From contig CM039503.1 of assembly GCA_022432975.1 (NCBI GenBank), positions 43,539,869 to 43,603,868 on the forward strand: a stretch of 64,000 nucleotides of DNA, given 5' to 3'. The notes beneath the pieces are model-generated. The model saw nothing but the letters and a program-made list of their open reading frames with translations. It did not search any database and was not told the origin of the DNA. Below, one piece after another: positions 43,679-57,017 of this stretch (positions are counted from its first letter, which is position 1; each line of letters begins with the position of its first letter). This DNA comes from Begonia masoniana (lineage: Eukaryota > Streptophyta > Magnoliopsida > Cucurbitales > Begoniaceae). Both the position numbers and the translations under genes were made by a program.

Positions 43679-44345
43679 CATTTCAAAATCAAGTCTGCCC
43701 TTCACAAAGTGTTCATAATGCCTATATAAAGGAAGTAAAAATTAAAGGAGAAGAAGACATGAAGCTTCATAAAATATAGCCATTGGTGAAGAAACTAGTC
43801 GTTGACAACGTGGAGTGCTGGCGGCTACTTCACACGCGCGCGCCTGGATTATCTATGCGTGCCAACGTCTTCGGTTGCACGCTTGTCTGTGCACGTCAGT
43901 GTTCGTTAGATGCGCGCTCGTCTGCGTGGGCCAGCAGTCTTCAGCTCGGCCCTCTCCGGCCCTCTCTCGTGCGTGCCACCATCTGCGGTGCGTGCCTTGG
44001 TGCTGTGCCCTACTGCTCCCTGCTGCTGCATCAACTGTTTGATAAAATTTTAACTCCATTTGCTCCACCTTTGATCAATCAAAGCCTCCCTACAAAAACT
44101 ATTACAAACAACCCAAGAAAAATCCTAAACGATGAAATGGCCATAAGTTTGCCAATAAGTAAAGTTTAAGTTTAGTCAAAGTTTCCTAAACATATAAATA
44201 TGTAAAACTTGGTTTCAATATTTCAAAAGGGAAGACAAATTCCCTCTTCTCGATTCCATTCCAAGATTCATGAAAGTCTTTACCTACAAAATTCACAAAC
44301 CAATTAGTAGATAAAAATAGATTTAAAATACATACCTTGGTTTGA
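43679..44345 (-). other. Unidentified unit, right part
   Basis: Continuation of 25186-25677 after removal of A. Contains a GC-rich segment (43830-44030) with chance open frames on both strands, then AT-rich sequence. No family recognised. Confidence 0.4.
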
Positions 44346-46504
44346 TTTTGGATCAAGGGTCGAGGCACATCATTCCTCTTTGAGACTTTTTTAGAAGTAT
44401 CAATTATGTGCATGTCCCCGATCAAGAGAGGTCAAAACTTGATGATAAAAGCAAGAAAAACATATTCATTGATTATGATCAACACTCCAAAGCCTACAAG
44501 TTCTATAATCCAAGTCTTGAGAAGAGAACTATTAGCAGAAACGTAGAGTTTGATGAAGAAGATTTTTGGAACTTGAATGATAAAGACAAAAAGAGGTATG
44601 AATTCTTTTATTTTTTTTGATGAAGAGGAGCAAAGAAACAAAGTAAAAGTGTGGTACACCTCTAAGGTTACCAACAACATTAATACACATTCATTTTCTT
44701 TAAGTGGAAGTTGTTAAGTGAAAGAGAGTCGCGATTAAGAAGTTTTCAAGATCTTTATGAGGTAATACAGAATCTAAGTAAAGATTTAACTCTCTTTATC
44801 GATTGTAGCCTTTAGTATTTGAAGAAGTAGTGAAATATGAAAAATGGAAGATTGTCATGGATGAAAAAATGAGACATGGGAGCTAGCAACGACGGAAAGC
44901 CCATTGGTATGAAGTGAGTCTTCAGATAAAAGAAGAATCCAAAAGAAGAAGTGGAGAAATATAAAACGGGATTAATGGCAAAAGGATATAGTCAACAACC
45001 AGATATTGACTATGGTGAAGTATTTGCTCCAAATGTTTGTTTGGAGACTATTCAATTAATTATTTCACTTGCGGCTCAAAAGAGGTGAAAATTTTATCAA
45101 ATGGATGTCAAATTCACATTCTTAAATGGAATTCTCTAAGAAGAAATCTACATAGAACAATCTCAAGGGTATGTTATCATGGACTATGAAGGCAAAGTAT
45201 TGAAGTTGAAGAAAGCATTTATGGCTTGAAGCAAGCTCCAAGAGCTTAGAATAATTGAAATGACAAGTACTTTCTCGAAAACATGTTTATCAAATGCCCA
45301 TTTGCTCTCTATACTAAGGTACGTAAAAATGAAGATTTCATATTTATTTGCTAATATGTTGATGATTTAATTTTTACTAGAAATAGTCTAAATATATACA
45401 AAGAATTCAAGCAAGCAATGACCAAAGAGTTTGAGGTGACAGATATTAGTGTAATATCCTACTATCTTGACATGGAGATCAATAAAAGAGATGACGGCAT
45501 TTTCATATCTCAAGAAGGTTTTGCTTAACAAATTCTAAAAAAATTCAACATAGAGAACTATTAACCCATGAATACCCTCTTGGCATGTGGAGTAAAATTA
45601 TCAAAGAATGAGAAATGAGAGAAAGTAGAGTCTATAACTTTCAAGAGTCATGTTGGAAGTTTAAGGTATTTAACTTGAACAATACCATATATTCTTTTTG
45701 GAGTTGGACTAGCCAGCTGATTGATGGAGTCGCCAACCATTACTCATTTTAAGGCGGCAAAGTGGATTCTTTGATATGTCAAAGGTACAATTGATTTTGG
45801 TTTACTTTATTCATTTTCTGATGAATTTAAGCTTGTCAAATATAGCGATAGAGATTAGAGGTGAGATATGGATGACTGAAATAGCACAACAAACTTTGTT
45901 TTCTACACAGGGATTACAACTTTTACTTGAAGTTGGACTGATCACCTGATTCATGGAGTCAGAGCGAAACATATTCCTTGATATATCAAAGGTACCATTA
46001 ATTTAATTTTGGTTGGCTTTATTCATTTTTTTTATGAATTTAAGTTTGTCAGATATAGCGATAGTGATTGGGTGGAGATATGGATGACCAAAATAACACA
46101 AGTTTTATCTTCTACATGGGGAATACAACTTTTCCTCGAAATTCGAAGAAACAACACATTGTGACTCTATTCACCTAAAAAGTTTAATATGTTGCTTCTA
46201 CATCTTAAGTGTCATGTTATATGGTTGAGAAGACTATTGAATGAGTTACAAATGTCACAAGAAAAAGTTACAAAGATTTTTGTTGATAATAAATTAGCTA
46301 TTGCATTGGGCAAAAAGATTGTGTTTTATGATAAAAACAAACATAGATACAAGGTATAATTTTCTTTATGACTGCATAACGAAGAATGGAGTACAAGTGA
46401 ATTATGTGAAGACTGATGATCAAATTGTTGATATTTTTATGAAACCTCTCAATTTTGACACTTTTAGTAAGTTAAGGATGATACTCAGAGTGACAAAAAA
46501 TTAA
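44346..46504 (+). pseudogene. Ty1/copia fragment: integrase end, RT, RNase H
   Basis: Integrase C-terminal block HVPDQERSKLDDKSKKNIFI and YNPSLEKRTISRNVEFDEED near 44410-44570. Decayed RT follows (VKFTFLNGIL near 45105; catalytic YVDDLIFT near 45356-45380; EVTDISVISYYLDMEINKRD; GIFISQEGFA). RNase H ends near 46280-46450 (NGVQVNYVKTDDQIVDIFMK). Many stops. A partial internal duplication of the RNase H part is visible: blocks at about 45700-45900 and 45925-46140 resemble each other. Confidence 0.8.
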
Positions 46505-46517
46505 GTTTAAGGGAAGA

Positions 46518-46905
46518 TGTTGAAATTATAAAGATAATCTATTAACCTTTTAATTCATGTATTTCTTGGATAATGCATCTTTTGTGTTAATGTATGTCTT
46601 TAATATGTTTTTAGTTAAAGTTCATGGATTTGTGAAGTCATCTAGAAAGTTATATTCATGTATATGTAGATACATTATTACATGTACTTGGAAGATTTAT
46701 TATGTATTAGTACATATATGAGATTAAGTATGTGGTTTGTGTATGGTGTTATACATAATACATATACTTAGAGTCCTATAAATAGGATATAAGTTTAGTC
46801 ATTTTGAAAATAATCAATAGTCAAAAGCAATTTAAAGAAAAGTTTCTAAAGTTCTCTACTCTCCTTATTTTTATTTTTTCAAAATCTCTCTTTCTCATTC
46901 CAACA
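46518..46905 (+). repeat. 3' LTR of the copia element
   Basis: Preceded by the purine stretch aagggaaga. Begins TGTTGAAATT, ends ATTCCAACA, so the terminal five bases TGTTG/CAACA are inverted. TATA-like cctataaataggata near 46773-46787. The 5' LTR is not in the window. Confidence 0.7.
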
Positions 46906-48399
46906 CGATCTAGGTCTGGTTGTTTTGGTCTTAATTTAAAAAAAAAAATCAATTTTGAAACTGAACCAAGTAAAATCAAAGTTCTCAGTTTAGTTCTCGG
47001 TTCCTTTTTTCAAAACGACCAAAGGAACCAAGCCTAATTTAAATTTTTATATGTACTATGTTAATTTTAATTTTGAAATTACATTAAGAAACAAATTAAA
47101 CAGACAAAACCAGCCCAAAAAAATCCAAAATCAAGCCCATACCGAGTTTTAATCAGAAAAATAAAAAATAAACCAAAACCAAAACTAAAAAAAAAAAATT
47201 GGTCCTGTTTTGGTTCAGTTGCGAATCTCGATTAGTTCAAACGAAACTTGTCCCACCCTTACTGGTCATTACTTACTACTTAGGAAAGCAACAACAAATA
47301 AAGAAAACTAAGCCCTTTTGTGGAAACAATTACTAAAACATTCAACTTATAGTACATGATCTTTTGCCATGGATCATTGCCATTATTATTTACTTTCACT
47401 CTGATAAAGCAAATCTCATTCTAATATTAATCACCTTTCAATATTAATTGCTTCTACTCTATATCATCTAATGAAGCGGACTGACCGTCGAGGGAAACAT
47501 TTCCTAACAGCATCTAATTTCCTTGACCATCCATCCTTCCCATCATCATTTTCCCTAATAGCAATATGGAGAAAGATTTATTTTTATTATTCAACAATAA
47601 ATTTACCAAATACTTTTAAATGTTGCTTAAATTTCATTTTAGCCTTTGAAATAAGTTAACAAGTCTGTAAAATTTTATTCAATTAAAGAAATAAAAATTA
47701 TATAATTTACTCAAAACCGAAATAAATATGTTGAGGATAAATTATCAGAGTGAAAATTAAAATTAAAATTTATTAAAATAACTCACAATTAATTGGCACA
47801 TGCAATTGAATTGTAGGAGATGCATATGAAGGTTAAGGCTTGTAAAAGAAAGAAAGGACTGTTAAATTCTTGTGTAAAAAAGAGAAAAAAACTTATGGTG
47901 GGGTTATGTCTAACATGCTTGCACATGATTCATTATTGTCAAGATCAGCCAACATCTGTAGGGCATATGCAATAATATCCATATATCTAATACGTTGAGT
48001 CGGTTTCACAACTTTTTTAGTCATGTCTCAAGTGAGTTGATAATTCATTATTCTTCCTTCTACCACTAAGTCTCTGATTCAGATAGAGCACGCTTAATAT
48101 GTTGATCATCCACCAGCGAGTATTTTTTGAACTAGTTTCACCTGGCTCCTCCTGAAACAATATTTTTTTTCAGTTTCAATATGACCAATTTTAATTCTCA
48201 AAGTCGTCTGCAATTTGAAAGACAAGTTTTTTTTTATTGAACATCACATCATGGCTCATAATGATCTTCTAGTCACCATGTTCAACACACCAGAGTTTGT
48301 ACCATTTTACACCATCCAGATACTCCAAAGAAAATACACTTCTTGGCTTGAGGTTTCAACTTCTCTTATTTTATGTGTGCATAAGTTGCTCACTTAAAA
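46906..48399. other. AT-rich unassigned DNA
   Basis: 46906-47265 holds ggttcggttt-like and aaccaaaacc words ending in cttgtcccaccctta, which might be another hAT-like terminus. 47265-48400 shows no gene; parts near 48030-48390 may be the far end of the reverse copia fragment. Confidence 0.4.
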
Positions 48400-49314
48400 A
48401 CATTTAGACTCTCATATTTAGCAGGATGCCCATGCTAGGGTTTGAACCCCAATGTCGTAGATGGACACATATTAATTAAATAATTTGCTGTCTTAACAAC
48501 TCCCGCCAAGAAAGACTTCTGTAAACCTGACGTAAGGAGCATACATCTCACCCTTTCCATGATAGTCCAATTTATCATTTTAGCCAGGCCATTATACTAA
48601 GAAGTGTATGTAACAGTGTGGTGTCTCACGGTGGCCTCCTTTTTACAGTACTTTAGGCCATTATCGGTTCTCAACTTTTTCACTACTTTGTTGATCTAAT
48701 TCTCCACCACATTCTTCAAGATTCTTAAGGTATCAAACACTTGATCTTTTGTTTGCATATAATACACACAGAGCCTCCATGAATAATCATCAATAATGGA
48801 AATAAAATAGTGAGCTTCTCCCTTTGAAGGAACCTTACATACCCCCAAAGATCTGAGTAAATATAGTCCAGCACTCTCTCGATTTTGTGCATAGTAATAA
48901 CGAATTTCATTCTACTTAATTTCCTGATAACACAATTCTCCTAGAACTCCAATTGTACTATTACCACATCACCATCCAATACCTTCTGTTTGGACAATTC
49001 ATGCAAACATCTTTCACTAACAGGATCGAGCCTCTAAATGCCACAACTTTGCTTTTTCTTCTAAACTACCGGTGACATTAACAGATCTACCAAGAAATAC
49101 AGACCGTTACCAAGAGTACCTTTCATCACAATCATCGATCCCTTGATGATTTTTATGCACCTATTTTCAACTTTCACCTTGCAACCAGAAATCATCAAGC
49201 ATACCGATGGATAACAGGTTTCTTTTCTGTTAAGGAACATGCTGAAAAACATATGTGACGTTCTGGATTTTCCAAATGCAACCATTGAACATCCTTATCA
49301 GCATTGGCCTTGTA
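48400..49314 (-). pseudogene. Reverse Ty1/copia fragment
   Basis: Minus strand: IIKGSMIVMKGTLGNGLYFL (GAG-pre-integrase) near 49160, then integrase pieces IERVLDYIYSDLWG (first D), LLMIIHGGSVCIICKQK, and a second-D block near 48680. Frames change. It is cut on its upstream side by LTR D at 49315. A different element from the forward copia. Confidence 0.7.
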
Positions 49315-51629
49315 TGTGACACCCGAGAATTTTCCCTTAGCATACGTAGTTGTAGACTAGATGTTTAATGGGAGGTTAATGTTAATGTTAGGGTTATTCA
49401 TCATAAGTATTAAAACGAAAGGAAAGTGTAATAGAGGGATTTGTGAGAAAACCTAAAGTTGGAGTGATTAGTGATTATTGTGATGTAATCTAATGGAAGT
49501 GAATTTAATAAATGAAAGAAAAGTGAAGATAGGATAACCTCCACGTAGGCATGCATGAAGATAAGAAAGAGTGTGTTGTAAAGTTAAGCAAAGTCATAGA
49601 TGAATAAAAGAAAAGAAGTTGACAAGTCAAAGTTGACAAGTCAAAGTTGAAAAAAAAATAACATAGTTGGAAAATTAAAAAGGGAAATGATCAATAGAAA
49701 AGAAGGAAAATTTATTTAAATAAAATGAATTAAAATAAATTTAAGGGAGGGCTTAAAAGTGAATCACGTTGGTTGGTGGGGGTGGTTTTATAAAAAAAAA
49801 AAAAAAAAAAAAGAAGACAATTTTTTATAATTGGTAAAGTGAAGGGTTTTTAGCATAAAAACCCCCTTCTTCCTCCTCTTTCCCTCACGCCATTTCCAGC
49901 CACTTGAGGGTTTCTCTACCTCATTTTCTTCAATATTTGCAAGGGATTTTGAGGTAAGATTAAGTGGGTTTTTAATTGTATACAATAAAGTGATAGTTTG
50001 GAGTGTTTTTATGGTAGTTTAGGTGAAGTTTGGTTAGGGTTCGTAAAACCCTAACCATGGAGTCAGAATTTTTGGCTTCAAACGGGTGTTTTCTTTCCAA
50101 AGTTCATGTTTTATTTGTTGAATGGATTAGTTTAGGCGGATTGTAGGGAGAAGTGGAAGATTGGAAGTGAATTAGAGAAAAACCGGGTTTTAGCAAATGT
50201 GTACCCGATTCTGTTCTGGTTATTTTCGGTTTGGCCATAGAATTTATTTGGTTAATTTAAATGTTTCAATGGATAGTAGACGTGTAGAGGTTTCCGAATG
50301 GGGGTGGCACGTCGAAATCCATTGAAAAACGAGAGAGTTATGGTCGTTCGAAGTTGGACGTTGTAATTTTGGGTAAAAATCGGGTTTTGTGATTTTAGGG
50401 TAAATTGTTGGTGAGTTTTGGTTTTAGAATCCTTTAGAATTTTATGAGTGAATTGCTAAGTTATTTTCTATAATTGATAGGTTATCGAACGAGTGAATTG
50501 ATCGATTGAAATTTGATGATGAAAAGTGTGGGTAATTTCGGGTTTGTTGTACATTTTGGTAAAATTTGTCCTTAGTTTTATCTTAGGCTATCTTAGGCAA
50601 GTCTTTGGAATTCTTAGAATGTGCTAAGTTCTTTTCCTTATATTGTTAGGTTAACGAGAGAACAATTTGACCGACTGAGCTTTTAGTTACGAGCACGCAC
50701 AGGGAATCCATGTAAGTAGTGGCTGTGTGTGGTTTTGCCTTCGGGCCTACACCATGGAACAGTAGGGAATTGTTTGTTTGGTTGTTTGGTTTTGTCTTGT
50801 GTTGTGCATCGTATGTGACATGCATCATGGTTTTTAAACTACGAAATACGTGTTTTGAGCATCGTGTGCAGTTTGTGAAAGTGAAATGTACAGATATGTG
50901 AGGCAATGTGAATTGTGTGAGTCACCTCAGTCGCGAATTAGTGTCTGAAAGAATGACAGTTCGGGAGGTGTCTGGTTGAGTCACCTCGTTGCAAATTAGT
51001 GTCTGAAAGAATGACAGTTCGGGAGGTGTCTGGTTGAGTCACCTTGTCGCGAATTAGTGTCTGAAAGAATGACAGTTCGGGAGGTGTCTGGTTGAGTCAC
51101 CTCGTCACGAATGAGTGTCTGAAAGAATGACAGTTCGAGAGGTGTCTGGTCGAGTCACCTCGTTGCAAATTAGTGTCTTAAAGAATGACAGTTCGGGAGG
51201 TGTCTACCAGTGAGTTGATAATGAACGAGGTTCATTGATCGACGTGGGAGAAGATCATGTATGGCCGTCCCGTGTGTGAACACGATGTGTGCCTCGGATC
51301 TGGCTCTGAGCGGTCAACGCGTGACCATCCTGTTAGGTTAGGTATCCGCTTGACGCACAAGTGAAAGTGACGAGTAATGAAACGAGAACGAGTTGAACAC
51401 AACCGAGAGTTAGAAACCACATGAATTAGGGTTGTGTGTGAGGGTTGTTTGTGTAGTGTGCATTGTGTTTTCGTATGCATTATTCCCTATTTACTAAGCA
51501 TTAGGCTTACGTTTTGTGTTCTGTAGTGTAGGTGTTGACAGGAGTACAGGTGAGGGCTTTAAGGAAAGCTATGGTTGAGACGCAGTCGTTGATGTACGCT
51601 GTATGCTGGTGCGGGCAGTTGTCGGGGCG
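49315..51629 (+). mobile_element. LTR D, forward, 3' end cut
   Basis: Starts TGTGACACCCGAG in copia coding sequence and runs to the edge of LTR B at 51630. Leader block near 49855-49950, donor gaggtaaga near 49952, exon-like 50650-50711, donor at 50712, acceptor at 51531. No internal region follows, and its own end was probably removed or interrupted by element B. Confidence 0.7.
50921..51205. repeat. 58-base tandem repeat, about five copies
   Basis: gtcacct units start at 50921, 50980, 51038, 51096 and 51154 (59, then 58 bases). Each carries gtctgaaagaatgacagttc. Located between donor and acceptor of LTR D. Confidence 0.95.
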
Positions 51630-53725
51630 TGTAACACCCCGAGTTTTCTTAACTCGGTTTGTTACTCATAAACTCGAACATAACTAAAAAAAATTTCAGA
51701 CCAAATTTAAAACTTCGTTCGAAAGTCAAATTTAAACGTTTGCTAAAAAAAACATGAAAACTTGCAGGGGAAAATCTTTGAGCAAAGCAAAGTTTAGCAA
51801 AACTGTAAAATAGTGTTTGGATAATCAATTAAAATATTAAGGAAATGATTCAGCCGGAAGAGATGGAGGCTTAGACGTGAAATGTTTAAAGTTTAAAAAG
51901 TCAAACACATCATCCGCTGAACAAAGTCAACGAAAAGGGGCAGAAACCAACAGAAGGCTTCCACCGGTGACGTCAGCCGGATGAATCACTCATCCAACCT
52001 CTGCCGACCACAAGACGACAAATCATTTGCTCATGTCTTCCGGTTAAACAAACTACATACACGGGTCACAAAACGACAAAGATTTCTACTACATCATCCG
52101 GTAAGTTTATTACTCGACATCCACCGGTCACTAAACGACAAAACTTCTACTACATCATCTGGTAAGTTTATTACTTGACATCCCCCGGCCACTAAACGAC
52201 AAAACTTCTACTTATATCTTCCGATGGCTTCCACTGAAGACATCATCCGATGACTATACTGAAGACATCATCCGATGGCTTTACTGAAGACATCATCCGA
52301 TAGACAACAGAACAACAACAATTTCACTCTAACAAAGAAAACTCTGACTACCAGAAGAACTTGAGCAATTTACTAATATTCATTCAAAACCACTTAAATT
52401 TGGACACTACTCTAACATTTAGTAAAACCACTATTAACACCAACAGAGTATAATTGTCTGGAAGAAAATATCAAAATGAGTTCAGAACATTAAAACTACT
52501 ACTGTCATGAAAATCCAATATACTTAAATTGAAACATTGTCAATTAAACCTTCACACCAATTGAAATAAGTTAAACCGCCCCATCAGCTGCCAGATTGCT
52601 GCATAGATGCACTCCTCCAACCAGTCTAGTTCTTAGCAAACTCAGTAAACACACCCGCTGTCACTTCTTCACCTACATCACAAAACTCATCTATTAGCCT
52701 AATGCTAAGTAAGTAAAGCAGTAATGAAATGAAATGCTGAAATATGAATTCCTAAACATACAATTTCTACTTTCTCATCTCAGTTGTTCATGCATCGTTT
52801 CTGTTCAGATCCCCTTGTGAAATTGGGAGTTAGATCAACTCTCCCAAAGTATAGATATCCACTGACTCATTAAGGGGCGGATAAATTCCCTTAACTAGTA
52901 AATCTGATTCACATAGTTGTTTCCGATCCCCCTGTTCGATGGGAAGCAGATCAAATTTTCCAAAGTCTAAATATCCACTGTCTCATTAAGGGGCAGATTA
53001 ATTCCCTTAACAGTAAGTTTGATTCACATAACTGTTTCGTTATGTTCATTCCTCACCATGCCAACATTCATTCAAATTCATTTTCGTATACTTTTAAAAT
53101 ATGATGCATAACATACAGACACATTCAAGTAAACATAATCCTAATGTTTTGTGATGTAGGCCCGAAGGCACAAGTATACTTCACTTACCTGGCTCCTGGA
53201 AAATGTCTGGTTGCTAGCTACTTCGGAAATCTGCTCACCTAGGTTCATAATAGAATATCAATCAAACCTTTACTAAACTTAACCAAAAACTAACCTAGAA
53301 GGACAAGGAAACCAGTTTGAAACTCTATTGCTCGTGCATTCCCATTTATCACCAGAACCCGAACCTACTCTAATTCACAGCATCCTCAAAAATCCTCACA
53401 TTGTACTCTCTCAGGTATCTAACTGCTATATCATAAGAGAAATGAGGAAAACTTACCTAGGTTGAAGGAGAATCGGGCGAGGGAATCGCCAAGAGGGTTC
53501 TGTTGCAGAGCTGAAGGCTGAAAGAGGAATGGTAACTAAGATAGTGGCGGCTACAGTGCATTAAACCCAACCCTCTTTCCTTAAATACGTTATCCACTTT
53601 AGAAATTTTCAATTTACTCTTATGCCCTTATCTAGTCACTCAATAACCCTACTTTAATTATTGCATAATAAAGTGTACACCATTAATAATAAAAGAGAGC
53701 TGGTTTGATAGAACCGGGTGTTACA
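51630..53725 (-). repeat. B 3' LTR
   Basis: 2096 bases, tgtaacaccccgag ... accgggtgttaca; reverse counterpart of the A LTR, including the terminal gggggcgtt-like block. Exon-like 53189-53238 (50 bases, as in A), donor at 53188, acceptor near 52673. About three 62-base units with catcatccggtaagtttatt lie near 52085-52215 in place of the A array. Confidence 0.9.
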
Positions 53726-53744
53726 ATCTACCCTCCTTAAAAGA
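53726..53744 (-). promoter_or_regulatory. B polypurine tract
   Basis: Minus strand tcttttaaggagggtagat, identical to that of element A. Confidence 0.85.
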
Positions 53745-53764
53745 ATTTTGTCCTCAAAATTCGT

Positions 53765-56605
53765 TACCTGAATAATTCCGGATGTTGGTCCATCATGTCT
53801 TGCTGGCGCTCCCAAGTTGTTTCCTCTATATTCTGGTTGTGCCATAATACTTTCACTAGTGAAACCTCTTTGTTGCGCAATACCTTCGCTGTATAATCTA
53901 AGATTCTTACTGGTTTCTCCTCATAGGTGAGGGTAGGATGAATTTCAATACTCTGCTGTTCCACAATCTGAGATGGATCTCGTACACACTTCTTCAACAT
54001 GGAAACATGGAACACATTATGGATTCCTTCCATAGAGGTTGTAGCTGTAACTGGTAGGCTGTCTTCCCAATCCTTTTCAAGATTGAGAATGGTCCAATAA
54101 ACCTGGGGTTCAATTTTTCTCTCTTCTCAAATCTCACAACTCTTTTGAATGGTGATACCTTGAGAAAAACTTCATCACCTATCACAAATTCCAATTCTCT
54201 ACGCTTGCAATCTGCATAGCTTTTCTGTCGACTCTGAGCTGCCAAAATTCTCTGTCGGATGAGGGCAACCTTCTCAAAAGTTTGTTGCACAATGTTAGGA
54301 CCAAGCAACTGTGCTTCACCAACTTCATCCAGTACAAAGGTGATCTGCATTTTCGTCCATACAATGCCTCGTATGGTGTCATTCCTATGGTTGCCTGAAA
54401 ACTGTTGTTGTAAGAGAATTCTACTAAGGATAGATACTTGCTCCAAGAACCTTGAAAATCCAATGTGCATGCACAAAGAATATCCTCTAATGTTTGGATG
54501 GTTCTTTTGGACTGTCCATCTGTTTGAGGGTGAAAAGCTGTGCTAAAACTAAGCTGTGTTCCCATAGCCTTGTGCAAACTTTTCCAAAACTTAGAAGTAA
54601 ATCTAGAGTCTCGGTTTGAAACTATAGTGCTTGGAACTCCATGCAGTCTAACAACTTCATGCACATACAACTCAGCAAGCTGATCCATCGAGTAAGTCAT
54701 TCTCATCGGCAGAAAGTGGGCCGACTTGGTCAAACAATCAACTATCACCCAAATTGCATCATGTCCATTTGCTGTTCTAGGCAATCCTACAACAAAGTCC
54801 ATCGTTATTTGTTCCCATTTCCATTCAGGAACTGGTAAAGGTTGTAACATTCCAGCAGGTCTCTGATGCTCAGCTTTAACCTGTTGACAAACTAGACACG
54901 ATTCCACATAACCTGCCACACTTCTTTTCATACCTGACCACCAATAATGTTGTTTAAGATCCTTGTACATCTTCGTACTTCCAGGGTAAATAGAAAATTT
55001 GGAAGAATGTGCTTCAGAAAGAATCTCATCTCGAAGTTGTTTAATAGCAGAGACAATCCATCTATTTCTAAACTTAAGGATTCCATTAGCAGAATAGTTA
55101 AAATCTGATTTGTCCGTAGAATTCATGCTTAACTTGTACTTGTTACACTCGTCATCACTCGTCTGAGCTTCCTTTATTTTCTCCAGAATTGTAGGCTTTA
55201 AGGTTATGGCTGAAAGTATGGCTGATACACTAGATACTGCTTCTAGTTTAAACCTTTGAAATTCTGACTCTAAGGCTAATGGCATACCGAAATTCATGGT
55301 TGGGGTTGATGTTGTTACTCTACTCAAAGCATCTGCCACAACATTTGCTTTGCCGGGATGGTATTTAATCTCAAAATTGTAATCCATTACAAATTCTAAC
55401 CATCGACGTTGCGTCATATTTAACTCCTTCTGAGTGAAAATGTACTTCAGGCTCTTATGATCTGAAAATATCTCGCAGGATTGTCCATACAAGTAATGTC
55501 TCCAAATCTTAAGTGCAAATACCACTGCAGCTAATTCTAAGTCATGTGTGTGGTAATTTCTCTCATGTGTCTTCAACTGTCTAGAAGCATAAGCTATTAC
55601 CTTGCCATTTTGCATCAACACACATCCAAGACCAATTTTGGAAGCATCACAATAAATGCTAAATTTACCGTTTTAACAGGAAGGGTTAATATTGGGGCAT
55701 TGGTCAGTTTCTGTTTCAAGGTCTGGAAACTATGCTCACATTCATCAGTCCATATATACTTCACACTTTTCCTTATTAACTTAGTAAGGGGTGTAGCAAT
55801 CTTTAAAAATCTTTCAATGAACTTTCTATAATACCCTGCAAGTCCAAGAAAACTTCTGATATCTGTAGCACTCTTCGGTTGGGGCCACTCCTTAACTGCT
55901 TGAACCTTGGCTGGATCGACAGATATTCCATCCCCAGAGATAACATGTCCTAAAAAGTGGACTTGGTCCAGCCAAAATTCACACTTAGAAAACTTTGCGT
56001 ATAGTTGGTGCTGCTTTAATACTTCCAACACCAAGGTCAGGTGCCTAGCATGCTCATCCTTGGAACGGGAATAGATTAAAATATCATCGATAAACACTAT
56101 GACAAACTTATCCAAAAATTCATGAAACACTCTATTCATGAGATCCATAAAGGCTGCTGGTGCATTTGTCAATCCAAAGGACATGACCAAAAATTCATAA
56201 TGTCCATACCTTGTGCGAAAAGCAGTCTTTGGAATATCTTCAGATTTAACCTTCAACTGGTAATAACGGGACCTAAGGTTAATCTTAGAGAAAACTCTTG
56301 CATCATTAAGTTGATCAAATAAATCATCAATCTTTGGCAATGGATACTTGTTCTTGAAAGTTAACTTATTTAGTTCCCGATAATCAATACACATCCACAT
56401 CGATCCATCCTTCTTTTTGACAAAAAAGACAGGTGCACCCCACGGTGAAAAGCTAGGGTGTATGAACCCTTTCTCTAATAAATCTTCCAACTGTTTCTTC
56501 AATTCCTTAAGCTCGGTAGGTGCTAGTCTATATGGATTTTTAGACACAGGCTCGGCGCCGGGGTAAACATCCACAACAAATTCAATTTTCTTATCTGGTG
56601 GTAAA
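53765..56605 (-). pseudogene. B pol: RT, RNase H, integrase, chromodomain
   Basis: Four consecutive frames. RT 56605-55660: [28 protein letters not shown]-type motif, [20 protein letters not shown], catalytic [33 protein letters not shown] one-base shift near 55660 precedes RNase H ([29 protein letters not shown]). Integrase: HPGKANVV upstream, zinc finger [19 protein letters not shown] in [17 protein letters not shown] in [16 protein letters not shown] (DRD changed to NRD), E in [18 protein letters not shown] (E of the usual SERT block is K, while the later E remains). Shifts near 54335 and 54030 precede the GPF and chromodomain-like parts. Inactive as read. Confidence 0.9.
56601..56605. repeat. 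Target site of C (GTAAA), one side
   Basis: Five bases before element C; the partner lies beyond the window, so this is a prediction. Confidence 0.4.
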
Positions 56606-57017
56606 TGTAACAACCCCAGTTGGAGTCGCCACGTAATTCATAACTTAACCTCTCTAGTCAATCGGTTCCTACTTCATGCACCTTGTTCATTATTAGTGTT
56701 ATATATTTTTTTTTTACAAACATCTCCTAAACTGCATCTACCGATAGAGTCATAAACTCATATCGACCGATGGTCACGTGCCCGCCACGCGACACATCTG
56801 TTTCTAAACATCTCTTAAATTGCATCTGCCGATAGAGTCATAAACTCACATTGACCGATGGTCACGAGCGTCTCACGTGATTCGCAAACATCATCCGGCA
56901 GAAGACTTATACACTTTTGCCGATCGCTAGGCGACAACATAACACTTACATCATCCGGTAATTGAGATACACAGTATCTACCGATAGACATGTGCAATCC
57001 GCGTGCTCTTTTAAGGC

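Larger units (their letters stand above)
51630..56605 (-). mobile_element. Chromovirus B
   Basis: Minus strand: RT to chromodomain (56605-53765), polypurine tract, complete 3' LTR (53725-51630). Its 5' part is separated by the insertion of element C at 56606 and lies outside the window. Pol and LTR are close to those of element A. Confidence 0.88.

Noticed and set aside
43783..44169. Open frame of 128 codons with GC-rich codons
   Set aside because: Overlapping frames are open on both strands in a GC-rich patch; residues are Cys/Arg/Ser-rich without a domain; typical chance frame.
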